Notes: a model not told the origin generated them from the sequence alone. Shown: positions 1-5,141, counted from the stretch's first letter. The stretch is DNA of 5,552 nucleotides from Thermodesulfobacteriota bacterium (GCA_947259475.1 CAMYLW010000141.1:1-5552); one strand, 5' to 3'. Made by a program: numbers and translations.

Positions 1-30
1 TTGTCGAAGGGCAGCCGCGATTGGAACAAC

Positions 31-57
31 TTTTACGACTTTAACGATTTCAACGAT
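31..57. repeat. 9-bp degenerate tandem repeat, copy A
   Basis: Three consecutive units resemble YTTNAACGA (31-38 is one base short, then 39-47 and 48-56). The same 9-mer occurs as four units at 947-982. Read on the plus strand it stays open as Asn-Asp-Phe/Leu repeats. It lies about 100 nt beyond the stop of the PilZ gene at 164-706. No function is evident. Confidence 0.7.
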
Positions 58-120
58 TTGACTAATCAACTAATTTTCTAATTCTCTAATTTCCTAATCG
101 ACGAATGAACGAATTCTCTA
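58..120. repeat. 8-bp degenerate tandem repeat
   Basis: Directly after the 9-mer run the period changes to 8. There are eight successive units with the pattern TNNNCTAA (58-65, 66-73, 74-81, 82-89, 90-97), drifting to TNNNCGAA (98-105, 106-113) and a last partial unit at 114-120. The array is AT-rich and intergenic. Nothing else is visible between 1 and 163 except a weak 5-bp hairpin at 119-135. Confidence 0.7.
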
Positions 121-163
121 GCCGAAAAATGGCTACTGGATATGAGATGTGGGAGGGGTGGGG

Positions 164-706
164 CTACAGTTGTAAAGATTGGTCCTTATCTGAGGCTTGT
201 CGATCGTACTTGGTGATGAGATCCTGAAGGGCTTCTTCCAGTAAATCTTTAAACGAGCGTCCATGATCCGTGGAAAGCTTTTCCACGGTCACAAGAAGAC
301 TGTTGTCGATTCTACTGGATGTATTGGCATCTTTCTCTTCCTCGGCAGCAGGAGGAGGCTGTGTTCGGAAAGCGCGATCAATGGCCTCATGAAAAACCTT
401 CCTGTCTTCTTCGGACATATCCAGGAAAAGAACGGCCAGGTCATATGAAGGAGATGTGCTCCCCCCTTCGCTGTCATAGACGTTCAGTCTGACTTGCTTG
501 GCTTTGGCTGCTACTGGAAAAAGGTAATGTGGGATCTCGATGGCCAAATGGAAGGTTTCTTCCAGGTCTGGTAGCCTCCGACAGTTGATGAGAGCACCGC
601 CAATGCTGATATTCTTGACCTGTCCTTCTATTAGCCCTGCAGCAGTAAAAATGCTTGCCGACCAGGAAACATCAATTCTAGCATACTCTCGTCTACACTT
701 TTCCAC
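164..706 (-). CDS. PilZ domain protein with C-terminal ribbon-helix-helix-like domain
   Basis: A 180-residue protein with a GTG start, predicted cytoplasmic. Residues 2-113 form a PilZ domain. The c-di-GMP signature is complete: RxxxR at R6-R10, preceded by R5, and (D/N)xSxxG at N32-S34-G37. A Pro- and Glu-rich linker spans about 115-127. Residues 128-167 match the ribbon-helix-helix pattern: a short strand (TSSRID), helix A (about 137-148), a GRS turn (149-151), and helix B (152-167). PilZ binding of c-di-GMP is well established. That the second domain binds DNA, making this a c-di-GMP-responsive repressor or activator, is inference. The RHH could instead only dimerise the protein. A stop lies in frame about 36 nt upstream with no better start between, and the ribosome binding site is weak (GGTGGG). 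The gene appears monocistronic, with a sigma-54 promoter upstream at 783-799. Confidence 0.9.
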   Translation of the reverse strand: MEKCRREYARIDVSWSASIFTAAGLIEGQVKNISIGGALINCRRLPDLEETFHLAIEIPHYLFPVAAKAKQVRLNVYDSEGGSTSPSYDLAVLFLDMSEEDRKVFHEAIDRAFRTQPPPAAEEEKDANTSSRIDNSLLVTVEKLSTDHGRSFKDLLEEALQDLITKYDRQASDKDQSLQL

Positions 707-734
707 AGCCCACCATCGAGTGGTAGAAGAATCT

Positions 735-759
735 ACTCCCTATTGAGGAGGTAGGGAGT
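735..759 (-). promoter_or_regulatory. Leader hairpin ahead of the PilZ-RHH gene
   Basis: A perfect 8-bp inverted repeat (ACTCCCTA / TAGGGAGT, arms 735-742 and 752-759, 9-nt loop). It lies within the predicted 5' leader of the PilZ-RHH mRNA, about 29 nt before the GTG start. It could be an operator or an mRNA structure. An 8-bp stem with a short loop is expected about once by chance in a window this size, so only its position supports it. Confidence 0.3.
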
Positions 760-782
760 TTGTTCTGTTTGCTGTAATTTGA

Positions 783-799
783 TGCAAGGGAAGTGCCAA
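783..799 (-). promoter_or_regulatory. Sigma-54 (RpoN) promoter for the PilZ-RHH gene
   Basis: On the minus strand the sequence reads TTGGCAC, 5 nt, TTGCA. The -24 element is at 793-799 and the -12 element at 783-787. The GG and GC cores have the exact spacing of the RpoN consensus YTGGCACG-N4-TTGCW, and only the G after TGGCAC is missed. A start near 772 would leave a leader of about 66 nt before the GTG at 706. Ten fixed bases in the right strand, gap and distance make chance unlikely. Expression should then need a bacterial enhancer-binding protein bound further upstream. Confidence 0.8.
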
Positions 800-832
800 A
801 AGAGGAAAGGCATAGGGCATGGAGAAATAGAG

Positions 833-860
833 CAGGCAGCTGGCAGGAGGCAACAGGCAG
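833..860. repeat. GGCAG word repeat
   Basis: GGCAG recurs at 835-839, 842-846 and 856-860, with a GGCA at 849-852. It is one block of a mosaic of short repeated words that fills most of 803-985. Confidence 0.45.
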
Positions 861-920
861 AAATCAGAGGTCAGAGATCAGACGTCAGGGGTAAAGCTGA
901 TCTCTGACCTCCGACTTCTG
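858..920. repeat. 63-nt imperfect palindrome (24-bp arms)
   Basis: The arms at 858-881 and 897-920 pair at 22 of 24 positions around a 15-nt loop. The inner 15 bp (867-881 with 897-911) are perfect. The repeated word inside is GAGGTCAGAGATCAG and its complement. A small separate hairpin (CCTCTA / TAGAGG) follows at 922-936. It lies about 90-150 bp upstream of the predicted sigma-54 start, where enhancer sites usually sit, but it may equally be a dispersed repeat or mobile palindrome. Confidence 0.8.
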
Positions 921-946
921 ACCTCTATGATAGAGGATTTCTACAG

Positions 947-982
947 TTTTAACGATTTGAACGACTTCAACGATTTCAACGA
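947..982. repeat. 9-bp degenerate tandem repeat, copy B
   Basis: Four exact-length units of YTTNAACGA at 947-955, 956-964, 965-973 and 974-982. The array ends 6 nt from the stop codon of the RCK gene. It is the same family as 31-57, which also follows the 3' end of a minus-strand gene. Confidence 0.8.
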
Positions 983-988
983 TTTTCG

Positions 989-1603
989 TCAGCTCTTAGT
1001 CAAGATATCGGTTACTGGTTTGATGTACTGGCTATTGGAGACCAAGAAAATCGTGTCCCATTCCTTTAGATCATGATCTCCTCGTGGAATACAAAAGATA
1101 TCACTATCCTCATGATAGATGCCCACAAACACACATTCTTGAGGGAAACCTCTCTGCTCGGTGATCTCTCTGACAGTCAATCCAATGCTTTTCGCACCCG
1201 GCGGTACCTCCACCGCATATATTTCCGCCTTTCCACCACCCAATGGCATAATACTTTTGACGTTTGGCTGTTCTATTTCCATCATAAGTTGGTGGAGCAA
1301 GAGATCTGTCAGACTGATGATAGTTGTGACGCCAGCAGACTTGTAGGCCGGAGCGTACTCGGGCTTTCTCAAAAGGGCAATAATGGACTTAGCGCCCAGG
1401 CTCTTCGCCAAAATAGAAATCGCAATGTTGTCAGAGTCATGTCGAACAAGACATAAAACGACATCCGAATTCCGCATGCCCGCCTTTTCCAATATTCTGA
1501 TGTCAGTCGCACTGCCGTGGATGGTCATGGCGCAGGCCAGGGCGATAAAAAGCGGTCCGCACGAGTGTAAGACGACTTCTAAGGTTCTAGTTACACGTCT
1601 CAT
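989..1603 (-). CDS. TrkA/RCK-type potassium transport regulator, N-terminally truncated
   Basis: A 204-residue protein. Residues 27-105 match the second half of a TrkA-N (RCK_N) Rossmann domain: IHGSATD at 28-34, a DSDNIA helix start at 56-61, and the NPEYA-like RKPEYA at 79-84. Residues 120-202 are a complete TrkA-C (RCK_C) domain, from LGGGKAEIYAVEV through IPRGD (172-176) to the terminal helix. Family members gate K+ channels or Trk/Ktr transporters from the cytoplasm by binding nucleotides. The first beta-alpha-beta unit with GxGxxG is absent. Residues 1-26 do not resemble it, and a stop lies just upstream in frame. The 118 nt up to the neighbouring gene show only weak Rossmann-like scraps in other frames, with spacing that no single frameshift repairs. 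No TrkH or KtrB partner is present. The ATG has only a weak GGTG ahead. It may be a decayed gene or a working RCK_C remnant. Confidence 0.75.
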   Translation of the reverse strand: MRRVTRTLEVVLHSCGPLFIALACAMTIHGSATDIRILEKAGMRNSDVVLCLVRHDSDNIAISILAKSLGAKSIIALLRKPEYAPAYKSAGVTTIISLTDLLLHQLMMEIEQPNVKSIMPLGGGKAEIYAVEVPPGAKSIGLTVREITEQRGFPQECVFVGIYHEDSDIFCIPRGDHDLKEWDTIFLVSNSQYIKPVTDILTKS

Positions 1604-1721
1604 GGGTATCTTTCACCAGACGCAATTGGATTCGGAGGGCCAAATGTCTCAGGTGCTAAGAGAGCAATATCGATGCCACTGATTTTGTTGGTAGATCTAG
1701 CAATACGACAGCTTACACCTA

Positions 1722-3158
1722 TTAGCGACCAAGATGAGAAATGTCTTCTGAATTGATGGAGGAGTCTTTTTCGAGGGGACCGTTTCTCAAATCTGAAACG
1801 TTCAGCAGGGAGACCGTGGAAGAATCTGATACTCTCAGGTCTTCTCGCTCACCTGAGAAGCTCACCAGAACCATCCCGGAGAATTTCTTTTCCCGGTAGA
1901 CCTCAACCCGATAAATCCGGCCTTTCTTATCTACGGAAAATCGCTTCTTGATGTCGTCTTTTTGGATGGCTATTCCAGACTCGTTGCGAGTACCTGGTTT
2001 TTTGAAGCCGATAACGTTGACTCGATAGCCTTTTTCCGGCACGACGAGAAAGGACTGTGCAACTTCCACCATGTTGCCGAAATCCACCTTTCTCTCGTCG
2101 CCGTCGACCTCTATGGTGATGGCGTTGATACTGGAATCGTATTCGAAGTATTGGGGATAAAGGCGTGTAACCCTGCGGTTGCCGTGAAACACCCTGTAGC
2201 TCTCGCCCGATTCCACCACGGCGACAAGAGGGCTGCTGGGTCTAAAAACAATCTCCGAAGCTTTTTTCAGAGGGATGTAGGCAAGTCGTTTTCTGGCATT
2301 GGTCACGTCTAGAAAAATCTTGTTGTCGTAGAATGCCAGTTTTGCACCACTGTCAATGGCGTCATTTACACCGCGGGCGGAAAGGTTGAAAGCCCTTTCA
2401 TACTCTATACCCAGAAGATCCATGTAGGCTTCCAGTACCTGGAGGTGGTAGTAGGCTCGTTTGTGAGTCGGGAAGGTCTTGCTTACCTCCACACCGAAGG
2501 CGGGTTTCCGGTTGCGGATGGCATAATAGGTGAGCGTCCTCTCCATCTCGGTGTCACCCTCCCCGGTCCTGGTGTTCTTTACATGGTAGGTGTGCTCCTC
2601 TGAAAAGAGGTAGTGGTTGACTTCCGCCACAACCTGGTTCGCGATCTCGCCCAGGTTACCGAAACGTTTGGCTGGAATTTGCTTCTGGTCGATGATGATA
2701 CTCTGGCCCCAGCGATTGGGGCTATGTGTCCGGTCCACGTAGGTTGGACGGTAGAATCCACTGCCATCGTGGAGGTTCAGGACCAGGTCCACCTGGTCGT
2801 CGAGCATGATCGCCTTAATTCTGGAGATGGTGTCGAACTCCGGGTCGCTGTTACCAATGGTGGCAAACTTCCGGTTTAGGTCCCCGTACACTCCCCGGGT
2901 ACGTTTAATAATGCTGATGAAATTCAAGTTGGGTACGATCCAGACGTTGCCTTTCTTGATCTTGTAATGGGTAACAAGAAGCGAGGCGGCATTGAAACCT
3001 CCCGGCTCGTCACCCTGGATACCGCCGATCACCAACAGCGTGTTACCCGGCCGGTCCGCTTCAAGCTTGTGAAGGCTGAAATCGATGTGCCTGTTCGCCA
3101 TGGCCGGTCCGGCGAAAACAAATAGGCAACCGAAGAGTATGGTAAGAAACCTTTTCAT
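1722..3158 (-). CDS. csd4: Csd4-like M99 peptidoglycan D,L-carboxypeptidase (cell-shape determinant)
   Basis: A 478-residue periplasmic zinc peptidase related to Helicobacter Csd4 and Campylobacter Pgp1, which remove the terminal meso-diaminopimelate from muramyl tripeptides. A Sec signal peptide covers 1-21 (AMA cleavage site). The catalytic domain spans about 38-255. In GGIQGDEPGG the zinc ligands are Q48 and E51, with Gln replacing the usual M14 His as in Csd4. H130 (NLHDGSG) is the third ligand and E224 (GVEVSK) the catalytic Glu. N95-R96 and R88 fit substrate-binding positions. From memory, Csd4 uses Q46, E49, H128 and E222, a constant offset of two. Residues 256-440 are beta-rich, like the accessory domains of Csd4. 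The last 40 residues are Ser/Asp/Glu-rich and longer than in Csd4 (about 438 aa). The ATG overlaps the stop of the upstream M15 gene by 4 nt, so translation is probably coupled. A tripeptide-to-dipeptide activity here is inference. Confidence 0.95.
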   Translation of the reverse strand: MKRFLTILFGCLFVFAGPAMANRHIDFSLHKLEADRPGNTLLVIGGIQGDEPGGFNAASLLVTHYKIKKGNVWIVPNLNFISIIKRTRGVYGDLNRKFATIGNSDPEFDTISRIKAIMLDDQVDLVLNLHDGSGFYRPTYVDRTHSPNRWGQSIIIDQKQIPAKRFGNLGEIANQVVAEVNHYLFSEEHTYHVKNTRTGEGDTEMERTLTYYAIRNRKPAFGVEVSKTFPTHKRAYYHLQVLEAYMDLLGIEYERAFNLSARGVNDAIDSGAKLAFYDNKIFLDVTNARKRLAYIPLKKASEIVFRPSSPLVAVVESGESYRVFHGNRRVTRLYPQYFEYDSSINAITIEVDGDERKVDFGNMVEVAQSFLVVPEKGYRVNVIGFKKPGTRNESGIAIQKDDIKKRFSVDKKGRIYRVEVYREKKFSGMVLVSFSGEREDLRVSDSSTVSLLNVSDLRNGPLEKDSSINSEDISHLGR

Positions 3159-4006
3159 GCCTTCGAACTCACTTTGATATGCCAGGGCTCGAAACGAACC
3201 CCCAGCATATTGTCCTCGACGTAGCGAATATTGATATATCCGAGGTCCTTGAGCTTTCTGTATACTCTGGTAGTGGTAAAGCGTTGGGTGAAGTTGTCGG
3301 CCCCCAAGCCCACCTGTCCCACGTCAAAATCGCCGATGCCGTGATAAGAATATCCTGGCGGGGCAAGGGAGCGGGAGGCAAGGGAGAGGTTTCCGCCGTA
3401 CTTATAAGCCTTGTTCAAAAAGAGCAAGAACTGTTTGATCACACTGCGAATCCCGGAGGTCAGGATAACCTCTTTACCCAAGTTGCGCCTGACCTTCTTG
3501 TAGGTCTCCAGTGGTAGCCCTTTGTAGAGATAGTTGCCGGTGTATGGAACCTTGGCCACCTTGCGTCGTTGAATGCGGTCGGTGAGATCTTGCAGGGGTT
3601 TTTCACCAAGAAAGCCGTAGTGGGCCGCATCAGAATAGAATATCATTTCGAGAAAGATAAGCTCCTGCCTGGTAAAGCGGCCGACCCTGGGATAATTGCG
3701 GGAGATCTTTATGGCGTCGTCGAAGCTTAGCAGGTAGAAATTACCATGGCCCACTGTTCGCTGTAGACGCTTGAAACGGGCCACACATGATTTCAGCAGA
3801 CGAAATTGTGCCTGGTCAAGGCGGACATCCTCTTGGTGGTGGGCGTCGAAGTTCCGAACCTTGTGGAGATAGTCTTTGATGAAATGGTCGTAATTCCCAG
3901 GCATGCTGGTAGGAGGAATTCTTGCGACCTGCGCCAGCACCTCGGGAGCAAAACCACCTACTATGACAACCCCTAGCGCAGCCCTCAGAAAGTCCCTTCT
4001 CTTCAT
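3155..4006 (-). CDS. Tat-exported M15 family D-Ala-type carboxypeptidase (VanY/LdcB-like)
   Basis: About 283 residues. A twin-arginine signal (KRRDFLR, then a hydrophobic stretch ending near VLAQ) directs the folded enzyme to the periplasm. Residues below are numbered from the alternative ATG at 4012, two residues earlier. Family M15 zinc peptidases trim D-amino acids from peptidoglycan stems. Motifs seen are SGIRS at 186-190, SYHGIGDFDV at 222-231 with probable ligands H224 and D230, and EPWH at 275-278 with H278. The H-to-D distance is 6, one shorter than the usual SxHxxGxAxD. About 140 N-terminal residues before the catalytic core are not assigned. The ATG at 4006 is preferred because AGGA sits 5 nt before it, whereas the ATG at 4012 has AGG directly abutting it. 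First gene of an operon with the Csd4-like gene; it would supply that enzyme with shortened stem peptides (inference). DD- versus LD-specificity cannot be read here. Confidence 0.93.
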   Translation of the reverse strand: MKRRDFLRAALGVVIVGGFAPEVLAQVARIPPTSMPGNYDHFIKDYLHKVRNFDAHHQEDVRLDQAQFRLLKSCVARFKRLQRTVGHGNFYLLSFDDAIKISRNYPRVGRFTRQELIFLEMIFYSDAAHYGFLGEKPLQDLTDRIQRRKVAKVPYTGNYLYKGLPLETYKKVRRNLGKEVILTSGIRSVIKQFLLFLNKAYKYGGNLSLASRSLAPPGYSYHGIGDFDVGQVGLGADNFTQRFTTTRVYRKLKDLGYINIRYVEDNMLGVRFEPWHIKVSSKA

Positions 4007-4098
4007 AGTCATCCTAGTCGAAAGGTGGTTTGGGGATGAGGCTTTTCTCAGTCTTGACTCTTTGGCGCTGCCATCTGGCAGAAATTGGAAAGTTCGGT

Positions 4099-4129
4099 AT
4101 TATACACCAATTAGTCGGTTCCGGGTCAA
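4099..4129 (-). promoter_or_regulatory. Sigma-70-type promoter for the M15-csd4 operon
   Basis: On the minus strand, TTGACC (-35, 4124-4129) and a perfect TATAAT (-10, 4099-4104) are separated by 19 nt, slightly longer than ideal. The predicted start near 4092 gives a leader of about 85 nt before the M15 start. It lies in the gap between the 101-aa gene and the M15 gene, so the peptidase operon need not depend on the upstream gene. Confidence 0.7.
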
Positions 4130-4275
4130 GTAGGAAAATGTAGGAAGGGGTAAAGAGTACGCGGTGATGGGTAAATGGTAAGGGATTCATTACCTACTTA
4201 GCGATAGTCAAAATAATATTGGATCGAAGCCGCATACCCCTTCCCTCTTGGTACTCAATAGCCTGGGGAAAATCT

Positions 4276-4581
4276 TTATGCGGCCACTTGGAGATGTTGC
4301 ACCAGATGGGCATCGGTGCAGACCGCTAACGTCGCATCACATTCTGCCTCGCTCGGAATGTCACTCGTATGATTATTCCTGCATTGGAAGTGAAGTTCAT
4401 GATCAAGGTTTGGAAGTTTGAAAATGAGTTCATAATGCAAGCCTCTATTGACTGATTCAACCTCGATCCCAGAGTTTTCTGGGCAATTAACTGAAATGGT
4501 GTCCCCAGAGATATCCAGCACCATGGTTTGACAAGGCTTGTTATCCAAGACCTCCGTAATTGTTATCATGCATTTCTTCAT
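4276..4581 (-). CDS. Small cysteine-rich protein of unknown function
   Basis: A 101-residue protein that I do not recognise. It has no signal peptide or membrane segment and is probably cytoplasmic. The pattern is beta-rich with alternating hydrophobic residues (about 5-11, 19-33, 39-56). There are six Cys (4, 17, 33, 67, 81, 88) and six His (49, 61, 64, 71, 92, 96), with no CxxC pair, so metal binding or redox function is only a possibility. D23-I-S25 recalls the PilZ DxSxxG motif, but the glycine and the arginine motif are missing, so PilZ is not called. The start is firm: a full AAGGAGG (4588-4594) lies 6 nt before the ATG. A sigma-54 promoter lies about 50 nt further up. It is separated from the downstream M15 gene by 269 nt holding that gene's own promoter, so it is likely transcribed alone. 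Confidence 0.75.
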   Translation of the reverse strand: MKKCMITITEVLDNKPCQTMVLDISGDTISVNCPENSGIEVESVNRGLHYELIFKLPNLDHELHFQCRNNHTSDIPSEAECDATLAVCTDAHLVQHLQVAA

Positions 4582-4587
4582 GACCCC

Positions 4588-4594
4588 CCTCCTT
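4588..4594 (-). promoter_or_regulatory. Strong ribosome binding site of the 101-aa gene
   Basis: A complete AAGGAGG on the minus strand, 6 nt before the ATG at 4581, followed by a run of G. It is the best Shine-Dalgarno in the window and is the main evidence that this short unrecognised frame is a real gene. Confidence 0.85.
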
Positions 4595-4641
4595 CCTTTG
4601 TGCCCCTTTCAAGAAAATCATCAACTTTTGCCTTGTTATTA

Positions 4642-4657
4642 GGCAAGTGGCATGCCA
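4642..4657 (-). promoter_or_regulatory. Sigma-54 (RpoN) promoter for the 101-aa gene
   Basis: On the minus strand, TGGCATG (4651-4657), CCAC, TTGCC (4642-4646) has the exact RpoN -24/-12 spacing. Relative to TGGCACG-N4-TTGCW it misses one base in each element. A start near 4631 gives a leader of about 50 nt, ending in a strong ribosome binding site. The -24 element overlaps a 12-bp palindrome (4647-4658) and the -12 overlaps one arm of a 6-bp hairpin (4628-4646). AT-rich DNA at about 4669-4740 lies just upstream, as is common where DNA must bend for enhancer contact. Confidence 0.65.
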
Positions 4658-4659
4658 CA

Positions 4660-4958
4660 TTGGAGGTGACGAATTATGATTACATTTAACTAATTAAAAT
4701 TACAAGTTATTTTAAGGTTAAGATGGGAATAATAAGGAAAAGAAATGTCCTCGCTCTTTCGATGAATCGGCAACTAAGTTGGCGGTACTTTTGGAGTGTA
4801 GTAGGAAAGGTGTTTAATTTTAAGGAGTTAGGCGGTGTAAACTAGGTTGACCGACTGGTGTCAACTATCTTGGCGCCAGAGGTCATCAGCCGACATGATT
4901 AATATATGATGCGATGTCAGTGAGTTACAAAAAAAATGAACTTGTGAAACTAATCATC
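4660..4958. other. Gene-free stretch, AT-rich at its left end
   Basis: No recognisable gene. Positions 4669-4740 are strongly AT-rich. An inverted repeat GTTGAC / GTCAAC (4846-4851 and 4860-4865) and an 11-bp palindrome-like site (4771-4781) could bind a regulator, perhaps the enhancer-binding protein for the sigma-54 promoter at 4642-4657, but both are near chance level. A 40-codon plus-strand frame (4723-4845) is discussed as a finding and not called as a gene. Confidence 0.4.
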
Positions 4959-4988
4959 TTGACCGGCAAGCATAGGGTCGAATACACT
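4959..4988 (+). promoter_or_regulatory. Candidate promoter for the TPP riboswitch transcript
   Basis: TTGACC (4959-4964) and TACACT (4983-4988) are separated by 18 nt. A start around 4995 would place the riboswitch about 40 nt into the transcript. The -35 is good and the -10 matches 4 of 6 bases. Confidence 0.45.
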
Positions 4989-5035
4989 GATTGTGACCCC
5001 AAGAAGTTTCATGGAAGATTCTTTCGGAACGTAAA

Positions 5036-5141
5036 CTGTTAGGGGTGCCAAAGGGAAGTTAAACAACAACCCGGAGGCTGAGAGTCGCGACAGCGGCAAC
5101 CCTTCGAACCTGACCTGGTCAACACCAGCGTAGGGAAACAG
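5036..5141 (+). promoter_or_regulatory. TPP (thiamine pyrophosphate) riboswitch, THI element
   Basis: All conserved THI-box blocks are present in order: GGGGTGCC (5042-5049), GGCTGAGA (5076-5083), ACCC then GAACCTGA (5099-5113), CTGG...CCAG of P5, and CAGCGTAGGGAA (5126-5137). P1 closes as CTGTT (5036-5040) with AACAG (5137-5141). P3 can form as GGG (5053-5055) with CCC (5070-5072), and GTCGCGAC (5084-5091) fits the optional P3a hairpin. The aptamer binds TPP and normally switches off thiamine synthesis or uptake genes directly 3' of it. No such gene follows on this strand. The plus strand lacks a credible reading frame up to a convergent gene end at 5383, and no clear terminator or sequestered ribosome binding site is visible. 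Confidence 0.96.

Noticed and set aside
1..81. Plus-strand open frame from the left edge, as the C-terminus of a gene
   Set aside because: Most of it is the 9-mer and 8-mer repeat read as Asn-Asp-Phe units. All three plus-strand frames close within about 80 nt and none shows a recognisable domain.
119..135. TAGCC / GGCTA hairpin after the PilZ-RHH gene, as a terminator
   Set aside because: Only 5 bp, and no T-run follows it in the direction of transcription.
927..1076. ATG-started 49-codon plus-strand frame through repeat copy B
   Set aside because: It is antisense to the RCK gene and its N-terminal third is the tandem repeat; there is no support as a gene.
4143..4244. 10-bp inverted repeat GGAAGGGGTA / TACCCCTTCC
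   Set aside because: The arms are 82 nt apart, and a match of this length at such spacing is expected about once by chance in the window. It has no terminator features.
4229..4284. 8-bp inverted repeat overlapping the stop of the 101-aa gene, as a terminator
   Set aside because: The loop is 40 nt and no T-run follows on the minus strand, so it is at chance level.
4647..4658. 12-bp perfect palindrome GTGGCATGCCAC as an independent operator
   Set aside because: A 12-bp palindrome is expected about once in a window of this size. Its bases are better explained by the -24 element of the sigma-54 promoter.
4944..5042. GTG-started 32-codon plus-strand frame ending in the riboswitch P1 region
   Set aside because: There is no ribosome binding site, it overlaps the candidate promoter, and it has no recognisable similarity.
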